A DNA stretch of 64,000 nucleotides from an uncultured Clostridia bacterium (lineage in GTDB: Bacteria; Bacillota; Clostridia; Oscillospirales; Ruminococcaceae): positions 44,462 to 108,461 of the forward strand of contig CAOKWH010000003.1 in NCBI GenBank assembly GCA_948473085.1, given 5' to 3'. Within the stretch, counting starts at the first letter, position 1. Every line of letters begins with the position of its first letter. The notes beneath the pieces are model-generated. The model was not told the origin of the DNA, made no database searches, and saw only the letters and a program-made list of their open reading frames with translations. The translations under genes and the position numbers were made by a program. Shown piece after piece: positions 34,779-42,579 of the stretch.

Positions 34779-34794
34779 CTGGTTCAGGCGGCTG

Positions 34795-36171
34795 TTAGTC
34801 CGCCAGGGCTGCCTTAATCATAATAGCGCATTCCAGGCGCTTCTTTTCCAGGTCGCAAGCCAGCTGGTAGGAGTTTAAAATACCGCCGGCATACTGCAGA
34901 TTGTTGGCATTACAGCCGCCACTGCAATAGAACTTGGCCCAGCAGTCCCTACAGTTTTCCTTGTGGTAGACTGTTGCCCGTGCAAACTGATCCTTCATCT
35001 CCTGGTTGATAGAACGGTCAAAGACATTGCCCATCTTCCATTCCTCATTGCCTACAAACTGGTGGCAGGGGTATACATCGCCATCCGGTGTAATAGCCAC
35101 ATATTCATTGCCGCAGCCACAGCCCCGCAAGCGCTTGATAGCACAGGGACCCTGGTCCAGGTCAATCATAAAATGGAAGAAATTAAACCCTTTTCCGGCC
35201 TTTTTCCGCTCGATTAGGATGTTGGAAAGCCGCTCATACTCGGCATATACCTCCTCCAAATCGTCATAGGTCAGCGCATAGGGGGTACTGGGGTCAGCCA
35301 CCACCGGCTCAATGGAAATCTGATCAAAACCCAGTTCATTCATGTGCAGGACATCTTCGCCAAAGTCCTTGTTGTACTTGGTAAAGGTTCCCCGTACATA
35401 GTACTGGGTGTTTTCGTTCCCCGAGGCCAGACGGCGCTGCACCAGCTCCTGGAAATGCGGGATGATAGCATCGTAACAGCCGGAGCCATCCACCCTGGCC
35501 CGAACCCGGTCGTTGACTTCCTTGCGCCCATCGGTAGAGCAGACAACATTGTACATTTCCCGATTGATAAAATCAATCATATCCTCATCCAGCAGCAGGC
35601 CATTGGTGGTGAGGGTGAAACGGAACTCCTTGTTGTACTCCTTCTCCTTGGAGCGGGCATACTCCACTACCTGTTTTACCACATCAAAGTTGATGGTGGG
35701 CTCACCGCCGAAGAAATCCACCTCCAAGTTGTGCCGCCCTTGGGAATAGTGCAGCAGATAGTCGATGGCGGCCTTTCCCACTTCGGCAGTCATCAGGCTG
35801 CGCCCGGTACAGTAATCCCCCTTGCCTGCAAAGCAGTATTCACAGCGCAGGTTGCAGTCGTGGGCAATGTGCAGGCAAAGCGCCTTGATGGGGGAAGACA
35901 CCATCATATCGGCAAACTGCTCGTAATCATCGGACGAGAACAGCTGACCCATCTCCTGCAGGCGCACCATTTCTGCATAGGTTTCGGCAATATCCTCCGG
36001 CGAATATTCTCCTTCAAAAGCAGAAATAACAGCCTGCGGGCAATGGGCGGGCAGCTCCCCGCTGGGAATAACATCCAGCATATCATAGAACAGCTTGTCC
36101 ACCACATGGACTGCGCCGCTATTTACATCCAAAACTATGTAATATCCGTTCAGAAAATATTTATGGATCAT
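34795..36171 (-). CDS. scfB: SCIFF radical SAM maturase (ranthipeptide thioether synthase)
   Basis: 458 residues. Forms sulfur-to-gamma-carbon thioether crosslinks in the ScfA peptide. Order: N-terminal peptide-recognition region (1-~90; MIHKYFLNGYYIVLDVNSGAVHVVD), radical SAM domain with HDCNLRCEYCFAGKGDY near residue 100, and a SPASM domain with the auxiliary-cluster cysteines (GCGCGNEYVAITPDGDVYPCHQF, ENCRDCWAKFYCSGGC). ATG 36171 has GGAGAGG 6 bp upstream; the longer in-frame extension to 36204 overlaps the intergenic hairpin and was rejected. Directly downstream of scfA. Confidence 0.95.
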   Translation of the reverse strand: MIHKYFLNGYYIVLDVNSGAVHVVDKLFYDMLDVIPSGELPAHCPQAVISAFEGEYSPEDIAETYAEMVRLQEMGQLFSSDDYEQFADMMVSSPIKALCLHIAHDCNLRCEYCFAGKGDYCTGRSLMTAEVGKAAIDYLLHYSQGRHNLEVDFFGGEPTINFDVVKQVVEYARSKEKEYNKEFRFTLTTNGLLLDEDMIDFINREMYNVVCSTDGRKEVNDRVRARVDGSGCYDAIIPHFQELVQRRLASGNENTQYYVRGTFTKYNKDFGEDVLHMNELGFDQISIEPVVADPSTPYALTYDDLEEVYAEYERLSNILIERKKAGKGFNFFHFMIDLDQGPCAIKRLRGCGCGNEYVAITPDGDVYPCHQFVGNEEWKMGNVFDRSINQEMKDQFARATVYHKENCRDCWAKFYCSGGCNANNLQYAGGILNSYQLACDLEKKRLECAIMIKAALAD

Positions 36172-36202
36172 TTCAAACCTCTCCAGCAAAAATTTAAAGG
36201 AC

Positions 36203-36232
36203 AAAAATTAAGGGACAGTATCTGTCCCTTAA
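36203..36232 (-). terminator. Partial terminator between scfA and scfB
   Basis: A perfect 11-bp stem (36232-36222 with 36218-36208) with a 3-nt loop and a run of five Ts on the minus strand. It would lower maturase expression relative to precursor. Confidence 0.8.
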
Positions 36233-36246
36233 AATTGAAGCGCAAT

Positions 36247-36396
36247 TTATCGGTTGTTGGGATTCTCACACTTCTGATTGGCAACGGTGCAGGAGGTTTT
36301 GCAAGCCGACTGGCAGGAAGCCTGGCACTCGCCGCAGCCACCCTTGGCAGCAGTCTCCTTCAGGTTAGCCTTGTTCAAAGTCTTTACATGTGTCAT
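36247..36396 (-). CDS. scfA: SCIFF ranthipeptide precursor
   Basis: 49 residues containing the highly conserved SCIFF core: six cysteines at 21, 24, 28, 32, 36 and 43 in GGCGECQASCQSACKTSC and VANQKC. The leader starts MTHVKTLNKANLKE. The maturase links cysteines to acceptor residues through thioethers; the biological role of the nearly universal clostridial SCIFF peptide is unsettled. The start at 36396 is chosen over an ATG two codons upstream because GAGGG lies 8 bp before it. Own promoter, and a partial terminator before scfB. Confidence 0.96.
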   Translation of the reverse strand: MTHVKTLNKANLKETAAKGGCGECQASCQSACKTSCTVANQKCENPNNR

Positions 36397-36477
36397 GATC
36401 ATACCCTCGCTTTATTCATTCTCTTTGTGGGATAACCACCTTGGCAGGCAAATATCCCCTTTATCAGTACAACATAC

Positions 36478-36506
36478 ATTGTAGCATATTATAGCAAAAT
36501 ATGCAA
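36478..36506 (-). promoter_or_regulatory. Promoter of scfA
   Basis: Minus-strand TTGCAT (36506-36501), 17-bp spacer, TACAAT (36483-36478). Gives an approximately 75-nt leader before scfA. Confidence 0.72.
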
Positions 36507-36513
36507 ATTCAAT

Positions 36514-36909
36514 TTATTTAACAGCCGGGCGGGTATTCACCCCCAGCACGCCGCCAATGGCGCCGCACAGGATGAAAATAATCCCTTTAAACAGGGTGGA
36601 TAAATTGAACTGGCCGTCCACTGCCATATAGCCGGCAATTAAAATAACGCCAAAGATGAACAGCCCGCAGGCACAGCCCATAATAAGGCCATTTTTGCCA
36701 TTGAGTTTGGCACAGAGAAAACCAGCCATAATACATCCCAGCCCGCTTGCCAGCAGAGCCAGCGGTTCTACAGCGGCATGGGGAATATCCTGGATGGTAA
36801 AAAGTAAGGAAATGCCCGCCAAAACCAGGGCAATGCAGAGAATTCCAATTAGGGAACTGACTACAATGGGCTTGAACGGGCTGCTTGACGATGTGCGTTC
36901 GGTTCTCAT
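36514..36909 (-). CDS. TIGR04086 family membrane protein
   Basis: 131 residues with four membrane helices (about 13-35, 46-67, 72-95, 103-126), glycine-rich and lacking polar catalytic motifs. This family is found almost always next to the SCIFF genes, and that is the case here (117 bp upstream of scfA). Its role in the system is not known; export or sensing of the peptide is a guess. GGAGGAT precedes the ATG. Confidence 0.85.
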   Translation of the reverse strand: MRTERTSSSSPFKPIVVSSLIGILCIALVLAGISLLFTIQDIPHAAVEPLALLASGLGCIMAGFLCAKLNGKNGLIMGCACGLFIFGVILIAGYMAVDGQFNLSTLFKGIIFILCGAIGGVLGVNTRPAVK

Positions 36910-36975
36910 TCAATTATCCTCCTATACAGAAATAATGTCCAGTATAAGGATATTAAACCGAACGATATAAAATTC

Positions 36976-37299
36976 TTACTTTTCCTTATCAGCAGTGGTA
37001 TTTGCCTCGATTGCCCAGCGAGCAACACGAATTTTGGTGCGGTCGCTGCCGGTTTCAATCATAACATATTCCTCTTTCAGGTTTACAATGCGGCCGATAA
37101 TGCCGCCGCGGGTAATAACCTCATCCCCCACTTCCAGCGCCTCACGCATCTGGGTCAGCTGCTTTTCCTGCTTGCGGGAAGGCCGAATCAGGAAAAAGTA
37201 GAGAATAACAAACATAATTAGCACAACGCCCATCTGACCCATCAGATAAACCGAGCTGTCGCCAGCGGCGCCGGCAGTAAGCAGTATGTTAGAAAACAT
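36976..37299 (-). CDS. yajC: Preprotein translocase subunit YajC
   Basis: 107 residues. One N-terminal membrane helix (about 18-40; GQMGVVLIMFVILYFFLIRPSRKQEKQ) and a small cytoplasmic beta domain with LEVGDEVITRGGIIGRIVNLKEEYVMIE, the YajC hallmark. Assists SecDF with the Sec translocon. ATG 37299 has GGAGGAG 8 bp upstream; an in-frame extension to 37680 lies antisense-free but inside tgt and was rejected. Follows queA-tgt as in many bacteria. Confidence 0.95.
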   Translation of the reverse strand: MFSNILLTAGAAGDSSVYLMGQMGVVLIMFVILYFFLIRPSRKQEKQLTQMREALEVGDEVITRGGIIGRIVNLKEEYVMIETGSDRTKIRVARWAIEANTTADKEK

Positions 37300-37390
37300 A
37301 GTTTTTGCTCCTCCATAAAATATAATATAGAACATTATACCTTTTAATTGACTGTGTTGCAAGGAAAATAGCGAAAATTTGTCTACAAAG

Positions 37391-38521
37391 CTATATCCGG
37401 CGCCCCAAAACCGGCACATTGGCCCGATAAAATTCATCAAAGGTGTCGTTGTCCAGCGCCTCCCGAATCTTTTCCAACAAGGTGTTGTAAAAATACAGGT
37501 TGTGCATAACAGCCAGACGCATGCCCAGCATCTCCCCTGCCTTGAGCAGGTGACGGATATAGGCCCGGGAATGCTGGCAGCAAACCGGGCAGTCGCAGTG
37601 CTCATCAATAGGCCGGTTATCCCGCTGATACTTGGCATTGATGATGTTGATAATCCCATCCCAGGTAAAAAGATGTCCATGCCGGGCGTTTCGGCTAGGC
37701 ATTACACAGTCGAACAGGTCCACGCCCCGGGCCACTGCTTCGATAATGTTCACCGGGGTGCCTACCCCCATCAGATAGCGGATTTTGTCCACAGGCATGT
37801 GGGGCTCCACCGCCTCGATAATCTGATACATCTCCTCAGCTGTTTCCCCCACAGCCAGGCCGCCAATAGCATAGCCATCTAAATCCAACTCGGCAATCTG
37901 CTGCATGTGGCGGATACGCAGGTCGGCAAAGGTGGAACCCTGATTGATGCCAAACAACAGCTGGTTTTTATTGATGGTGTCCGGCAGGGCGTTCAGCCGC
38001 TGCATCTCTGCCTTGCAGCGCTTTAACCAGCGCACCGTGCGGTTGATGGATTTTTCGGTATATTCCCGGGTAGCGGGGTTTTCAATACATTCATCAAAGG
38101 CCATTGCGATGGTGGAACCCAGATTGGACTGGATGCGCATGCTCTCCTCTGGACCCATAAAGATACGCCGGCCGTCAATGTGGGACTGAAAGGTCACCCC
38201 CGCCTCCTCAATTTTTCGCAGAGAGGAAAGGGAAAATACCTGGAAACCGCCGCTGTCGGTGAGGATGGGCCTGTCCCATCCCATAAATTGGTGCAGCCCC
38301 CCCAGGTCCCGTACCACATCATCGCCAGGGCGCAGATGCAGATGGTAGGTGTTGCACAGCTCCACCTGGCATTTCAACCCCTTCAAGTCGTAGGAGGAAA
38401 TCCCCCCTTTTATGGCAGCCGCTGTGCCTACATTCATAAAGGCTGGGGTTTGTACGGTGCCATGCACCGTTTCAAACACGCCCCGGCGGGCGCTGCCCTG
38501 TTTTTTTATCAGTTTATACAT
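37391..38521 (-). CDS. tgt: Queuine/preQ1 tRNA-guanine transglycosylase
   Basis: Exchanges guanine 34 of GUN-anticodon tRNAs for preQ1. 376 residues. Signature stretches: [29 protein letters not shown] (active-site Asp), [36 protein letters not shown] (second catalytic Asp) and the zinc site [20 protein letters not shown] 38521 was chosen over ATG 38533 because GGAGGAG, part of the queA end, lies at the right distance. It overlaps queA by 8 bp, so the two are coupled. Confidence 0.97.
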   Translation of the reverse strand: MYKLIKKQGSARRGVFETVHGTVQTPAFMNVGTAAAIKGGISSYDLKGLKCQVELCNTYHLHLRPGDDVVRDLGGLHQFMGWDRPILTDSGGFQVFSLSSLRKIEEAGVTFQSHIDGRRIFMGPEESMRIQSNLGSTIAMAFDECIENPATREYTEKSINRTVRWLKRCKAEMQRLNALPDTINKNQLLFGINQGSTFADLRIRHMQQIAELDLDGYAIGGLAVGETAEEMYQIIEAVEPHMPVDKIRYLMGVGTPVNIIEAVARGVDLFDCVMPSRNARHGHLFTWDGIINIINAKYQRDNRPIDEHCDCPVCCQHSRAYIRHLLKAGEMLGMRLAVMHNLYFYNTLLEKIREALDNDTFDEFYRANVPVLGRRI

Positions 38522-39572
38522 GCTCTCCTCCATTCAGTTCCGGCAGGTCTGCAATAAACATCGCATCGCCAAAACTGTAAAATCGAAACTGCTTTTCTAC
38601 GGCCTCGCGATAGGCGGCCATTGTATGCTCATACCCAGCAAGCGCGCTCACCAGCATAATCAAGGTACTTTCCGGCAGGTGAAAATTGGTAATCAAACCG
38701 TCCAACACCTTGAACCGGTAGCCTGGGTAGATAAAAATATTGGTGTCGCTGCTGCATTCCTGAAAACGCCCATCCTCCATCACAGCAGATTCCAGTGTGC
38801 GGCAGCTGGTGGTGCCCACAGCAATTATCCGGCCGCCGGCCTCCCTGGTGTGGTTCAGCTTTTCGGCCGTTTCCTGGGAAATATAATAATGCTCCGAGTG
38901 CATTTTGTGATCCAGAATGTCCTCGGTTTTTACCGGGCGAAAGGTGCCCAACCCCACATGCAGGGTGACATAGGCAATGCCTATCCCCTTTTCCTGGATG
39001 TGTTGGAGCAGCTCTTTTGTAAAGTGCAGCCCTGCTGTGGGGGCGGCAGCAGACCCCAAATCCTTGGAATAGACCGTTTGATAGCGTTCCTTATCCTTGA
39101 GCTCAGCGGTGATATAGTGGGGCAGCGGCATGTTCCCAATCTCTTCTAAGATTGCATAGAAGTTCCCTTGGTACAGAAAACGCACCAGACGATTGCCGCC
39201 CTCGGTACTGGAGAGAATCTCGGCTCGGAGACGGCCATCGCCAAAGCTGAAAGTCAGGCCCTCCCTGGCCTTTTTCCCAGGCTTTACCATAACCTCCCAA
39301 ACATCCTGCTCCACCTGCTTGAGCAGTAGAAACTCCATGTGGCCGCCGGTTCCCTCCCGGTGGCCGAAAATCCGGGCCGGAAGCACTCGGGAATTGTTCA
39401 GTACCAGCAGATCCCCCGGGTTCAGCCGGTCAACAATATCCCGGAACACACATTCCCCTGCATTGCCGGTGGTTTTATCCAGCAGCATAACCCGGGAAGC
39501 ATCCCGGGGCTCTATGGGGGTCTGTGCAATCAGTTCTTCAGGAAGGTCAAACCAAAAATCAGATTTTTTCAT
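38514..39572 (-). CDS. queA: S-adenosylmethionine:tRNA ribosyltransferase-isomerase
   Basis: Builds epoxyqueuosine on preQ1-tRNA using the ribosyl part of SAM. 352 residues. [25 protein letters not shown] is the family N-terminus; [36 protein letters not shown] and [16 protein letters not shown] follow. Complete. Together with tgt it gives the last queuosine steps before QueG/QueH, which are not in the window. Confidence 0.97.
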   Translation of the reverse strand: MKKSDFWFDLPEELIAQTPIEPRDASRVMLLDKTTGNAGECVFRDIVDRLNPGDLLVLNNSRVLPARIFGHREGTGGHMEFLLLKQVEQDVWEVMVKPGKKAREGLTFSFGDGRLRAEILSSTEGGNRLVRFLYQGNFYAILEEIGNMPLPHYITAELKDKERYQTVYSKDLGSAAAPTAGLHFTKELLQHIQEKGIGIAYVTLHVGLGTFRPVKTEDILDHKMHSEHYYISQETAEKLNHTREAGGRIIAVGTTSCRTLESAVMEDGRFQECSSDTNIFIYPGYRFKVLDGLITNFHLPESTLIMLVSALAGYEHTMAAYREAVEKQFRFYSFGDAMFIADLPELNGGEHV

Positions 39573-39661
39573 TCAATCAGGGCTTCCTCTCTTATTTTGT
39601 CCACTTTGTACGGACAAAAAGCATTTTTTAGTATACAATAAAAGAAATGTCCAAAAAGACA

Positions 39662-39690
39662 TTGACATTTCCTGCTTTCAGTGATAATAT
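39662..39690 (+). promoter_or_regulatory. Promoter of asd
   Basis: TTGACA (39662-39667), 17-bp spacer, TAATAT (39685-39690). Strong; start expected near 39697, leaving a 130-nt leader. Confidence 0.85.
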
Positions 39691-39709
39691 ATCATTCAAA
39701 TACAGATGT

Positions 39710-39768
39710 GCTCTATACAAGGACATTTGTATGGATATACTACAACCTAATCCATATTATTATAGAGC
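39710..39768 (+). promoter_or_regulatory. Structured 5' leader of asd (candidate cis-RNA)
   Basis: Outer inverted repeat GCTCTATA (39710-39717) / TATAGAGC (39761-39768) encloses ATACAA/TTGTAT (39715-39720, 39727-39732) and ATGGAT/ATCCAT (39731-39736, 39750-39755). All arms are perfect though neighbouring ones share a few bases. Too short for the lysine riboswitch. Confidence 0.45.
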
Positions 39769-39826
39769 AAGCCGAACCTGTTTTCAATATCATGTTGCTT
39801 GTTTGTTGGTGAAAGGACTGATTTAA

Positions 39827-40900
39827 ATGAAAAAATACAATGTTGGTGTGGTGGGCGCCACCGGAATGGTAGGCCAGCGTTTTATCTCGCTGCTGGAAAA
39901 CCACCCCTGGTTCCATGTAACCAAGCTGGCCGCTTCCCCCCGCTCTGCTGGCAAGACTTACACTGAGGCCCTGGGCGGCCGCTGGAGCATGTCCACCCCT
40001 GTGCCTGCCGATGTGGCAGACCTGGTGCTGTACGATGCCGCCAATGTGGAGGAGATGGTGAAGGATATCGACTTTGTGTTCTGTGCCGTGGACATGAAAA
40101 AGGATGAAATCCGTGCGTTGGAAGAGCGCTATGCCAAGGCAGAATGCCCGGTAATCTCCAACAACTCGGCACATCGTTTTACCCCCGATGTGCCGATGAT
40201 GATTCCGGAAATCAACCCGGAACACGCCGCAGTTATTGAGGCTCAGCGCCAGCGTTTGGGGACCAAGCGGGGCTTTATTGCCGTTAAATCCAACTGCTCG
40301 CTGCAAAGCTATGTGCCTGCCCTCGATCCTCTGAAGGAATTTGGTGTGCAGGAAGTTCTGGCCTGTACCTATCAGGCTATCTCCGGTGCCGGAAAGACCT
40401 TTGAAACCTGGCCTGAAATGGTGGACAATGTCATCCCCTACATCGGCGGCGAGGAAGAAAAGAGCGAAAAGGAACCGATGAAAATTTGGGGTAAGGTGGA
40501 AAACGGCAAAATTATTAACGCCTCTTCCCCCTCCATTACCACCCAGTGCATCCGGGTACCGGTGACAGACGGCCATCTGGCAGCCGTATTTGTTCGGTTT
40601 GATAAAAAGCCCACCAAGGAAGAAATTTTGAAAAAATGGCAGGAGTTTTCCGGTGAGCCCCAGCGGTTGGAGCTGCCCTCCGCCCCTAAGCAGTTCCTCA
40701 CCTACTTTGAAGAGGATAATATGCCCCAGACCCGGCTGCACCGGGATTTGGAAAAGGGCATGGGCGTATCCATCGGCCGGCTGCGGGAGGATACCCAGTA
40801 CGACTATAAGTTCATCTGCCTTTCCCACAACACCATCCGCGGTGCCGCAGGCGGCGCTATTCTGATGGCTGAAATGCTGGCAGCACAAAAATATCTGTAA
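39827..40900 (+). CDS. asd: Aspartate-semialdehyde dehydrogenase
   Basis: Reduces aspartyl phosphate with NADPH, feeding lysine/diaminopimelate, threonine and methionine synthesis. 357 residues, close to the archaeal/fungal-type Asd. [19 protein letters not shown] binds NADP, the catalytic Cys157 lies in [13 protein letters not shown], and [15 protein letters not shown] closes the protein. It contains the inserted region typical of that subgroup and is not the short E. coli type. GAAAGGA upstream of the ATG. Single gene with its own promoter, structured leader and terminators. Confidence 0.96.
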   Translation: MKKYNVGVVGATGMVGQRFISLLENHPWFHVTKLAASPRSAGKTYTEALGGRWSMSTPVPADVADLVLYDAANVEEMVKDIDFVFCAVDMKKDEIRALEERYAKAECPVISNNSAHRFTPDVPMMIPEINPEHAAVIEAQRQRLGTKRGFIAVKSNCSLQSYVPALDPLKEFGVQEVLACTYQAISGAGKTFETWPEMVDNVIPYIGGEEEKSEKEPMKIWGKVENGKIINASSPSITTQCIRVPVTDGHLAAVFVRFDKKPTKEEILKKWQEFSGEPQRLELPSAPKQFLTYFEEDNMPQTRLHRDLEKGMGVSIGRLREDTQYDYKFICLSHNTIRGAAGGAILMAEMLAAQKYL

Positions 40901-40930
40901 TTCCCCCTCCTTTTTGAAAGATAAATAGTG

Positions 40931-40970
40931 CGTAAACGGGTAGTTTTTTAACTGCCCGTTTATGCGTTTA
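40931..40970 (+). terminator. Hairpin after asd
   Basis: CGTAAACGGG (40931-40940) with CCCGTTTATGCG (40955-40966) and inner AGTT/AACT; followed by a short T stretch. First of two hairpins after asd. Confidence 0.65.
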
Positions 40971-40976
40971 TAGAGC

Positions 40977-41018
40977 AAACCCAGCAGAGAAACAGTTTTG
41001 TCTCTGCTGGGTTTGTTT
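40977..41018. terminator. Strong terminator between asd and tyrS
   Basis: A perfect 14-bp stem (40977-40990 with 41001-41014), with GTTTTC on plus. Serves asd, and the convergent tyrS on the other strand. Confidence 0.9.
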
Positions 41019-41021
41019 TCG

Positions 41022-42248
41022 TTAGGCCAAAATAATCTTTTTAAAGGTCTTTTTGCCTCTCTTAATCATAATATTCTGCTCAATTTCTGCATGGCTTATG
41101 GCGGCGGCCACATCTTCTACCTTCATATCATTCACCGTTACGCCACCCTGCTGAATGGCCCGGCGGGCCTCCGACTTGGAGGGGCAAAGCCCTGCCTTAA
41201 CCAGGATGTCAATGACACTGATGGCACCGGATTCGTCAAAATCTTCCTCTGTCAGAGCTGTGGAGGGAATGTTGGCATCGTCCATATTGGCAGAGAACAG
41301 CGCTTTAGCAGCAGAAATAGCCTTGTCGGCCTCCTCCCTGCCATGCACCATTGCAGTAAGCTCGTAAGCCAGAACCTCTTTCTTCTCATTGATGCGGTTT
41401 TCAGCCCAATGCTCCATCTCCTCAATCTCTTCCAGGGATTTGAAGGTGAGCAGCCGGATGCACTTCATCACATCCTGGTCATCCACATTGCGCCAGTACT
41501 GATAGAAATCGAAGGGGGATGTTTTGTTGGGGTCCAGCCACACGGCACCCTTGGCCGTTTTGCCCATCTTCTTCCCCTCGCTGTTCAGCAGCAGGGTGAT
41601 GGTCATGGCATAGGCGTCCTCTCCGGTCTTTTTCCGAATCAGCTCGGTACCGGCCAGCATATTGCTCCACTGGTCATTGCCGCCAAACTGCATATTGCAG
41701 CCATACGCATTGTGCAGGTGCAGAAAATCGTAGGCCTGCATAATCATATAGTTAAACTCCAAAAAGCTAAGCCCCTGCTCCATGCGCTGCTTGTAGCATT
41801 CGGCCCGCAGCATGTTGTTCACCGAGAAATGCGCCCCCACCTCCCGAAGCAATTCCACATAGTTGAGCTGCATCAGCCAATCGGCATTGTTTACCATAAT
41901 GGCCTTGTCCTCGCCAAACTCGATAAAGCGTTCCATCTGCACCTTGAAGCAGTCGCAGTTATGCTGGATGGTTTCAGGGGTCATCATGGTGCGCATATCG
42001 GTCCGGCCGGAGGGGTCTCCCACCATTCCTGTGCCGCCGCCAATCAACACAATAGGCTTATTGCCAGCCATTTGCAGGCGTTTCATCAAGCAAAGCGCCA
42101 TAAAGTGGCCCACATGCAGCGAATCGGCAGTAGGATCGAATCCGATATAAAAGCGCGCCCCGCCGTTATTAATCAGTTCCCGGATTTCCGGTTCATCTGT
42201 TACCTGTGCAATCAGGCCTCTGGCCTGGAGTTCCTCATAAATACCCAT
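41022..42248 (-). CDS. tyrS: Tyrosine--tRNA ligase
   Basis: Class I synthetase charging tRNA-Tyr. 408 residues. The HIGH motif appears as SLHVGHFMALC (about 48-58) and KMSKS as GKKMGKTAKGAV, the TyrRS group with KMSKS degenerated to KMGKT. A C-terminal S4 RNA-binding domain (about 345-405; SKSEARRAIQQGGVTVNDMKV) is present. ATG 42248 has AAGGAGG 8 bp upstream; an in-frame extension to 42272 overlaps the T-box terminator and was rejected. Controlled by a tyrosine T-box. Confidence 0.97.
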   Translation of the reverse strand: MGIYEELQARGLIAQVTDEPEIRELINNGGARFYIGFDPTADSLHVGHFMALCLMKRLQMAGNKPIVLIGGGTGMVGDPSGRTDMRTMMTPETIQHNCDCFKVQMERFIEFGEDKAIMVNNADWLMQLNYVELLREVGAHFSVNNMLRAECYKQRMEQGLSFLEFNYMIMQAYDFLHLHNAYGCNMQFGGNDQWSNMLAGTELIRKKTGEDAYAMTITLLLNSEGKKMGKTAKGAVWLDPNKTSPFDFYQYWRNVDDQDVMKCIRLLTFKSLEEIEEMEHWAENRINEKKEVLAYELTAMVHGREEADKAISAAKALFSANMDDANIPSTALTEEDFDESGAISVIDILVKAGLCPSKSEARRAIQQGGVTVNDMKVEDVAAAISHAEIEQNIMIKRGKKTFKKIILA

Positions 42249-42269
42249 TTTTTCTTCCTCCTTAAAATA

Positions 42270-42540
42270 CAAAAGCGCCCCCTATCCAAAACCGGATAGA
42301 GGGCGCATCAAAAACAATAGCGCGGTACCACCTCTGTTTACAGCGGGATTGCTCCCAGCTGCCTTTGCAGGTGCTGTTTGCCAACACCCCTGGCTTTAAC
42401 GCAGCCATACGGCACATCCTACTATATTGTTCAGACTGCGGCTCCGGGATGTACTCCCCTGCAGGCCCACGCTTTTTTTCACCAACCAAAAGCTCTCTGA
42501 AGTTTGACGCTGCAGGCTACCTGTTCCCTTCATAGCCATT
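42270..42540 (-). promoter_or_regulatory. T-box leader of tyrS (Tyr specifier)
   Basis: T-box bulge sequence AGAGGTGGTACCGC on minus at 42335-42322, followed by a 13-bp terminator stem (42306-42294 with 42287-42275, one G-U) and TTTTG. The specifier loop shows GAGTACATCCC with TAC, a tyrosine codon, at 42453-42451. Confidence 0.95.
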
Positions 42541-42546
42541 GAAACG

Positions 42547-42575
42547 ATTATAGTATAGAAAAACCCCGTTGTCAA
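42547..42575 (-). promoter_or_regulatory. Consensus promoter of tyrS
   Basis: Minus-strand TTGACA (42575-42570), 17-bp spacer, TATAAT (42552-42547): a perfect SigA promoter driving the T-box leader. Confidence 0.92.
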
Positions 42576-42579
42576 CACT

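Larger units (their letters stand above)
39573..39826. other. Palindrome-rich divergent region queA/asd
   Basis: 254 bp. Contains an 8-bp inverted repeat TTTTGTCC (39595-39602) / GGACAAAA (39612-39619) in the queA leader, ATGTC/GACAT around five or six bases (about 39647-39662), the asd promoter (39662-39690) and the structured asd leader (39710-39768). Confidence 0.6.

Noticed and set aside
36247..36396. Metallothionein-like Cys-rich peptide
   Set aside because: The six-Cys spacing and the adjacent SPASM maturase identify it as the SCIFF precursor.
39690..39826. Lysine riboswitch before asd
   Set aside because: The interval is shorter than the roughly 170-nt aptamer and lacks its conserved core.
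39740..40978. 412-codon open frame on the minus strand opposite asd
   Set aside because: asd on plus has its promoter, catalytic Cys and normal length; the reverse frame has no start context.
40998..42299. 433-codon open frame on the plus strand opposite tyrS
   Set aside because: tyrS on the minus strand is certain (T-box, HIGH, S4). The plus frame is His/Leu-rich in the manner of antisense frames.
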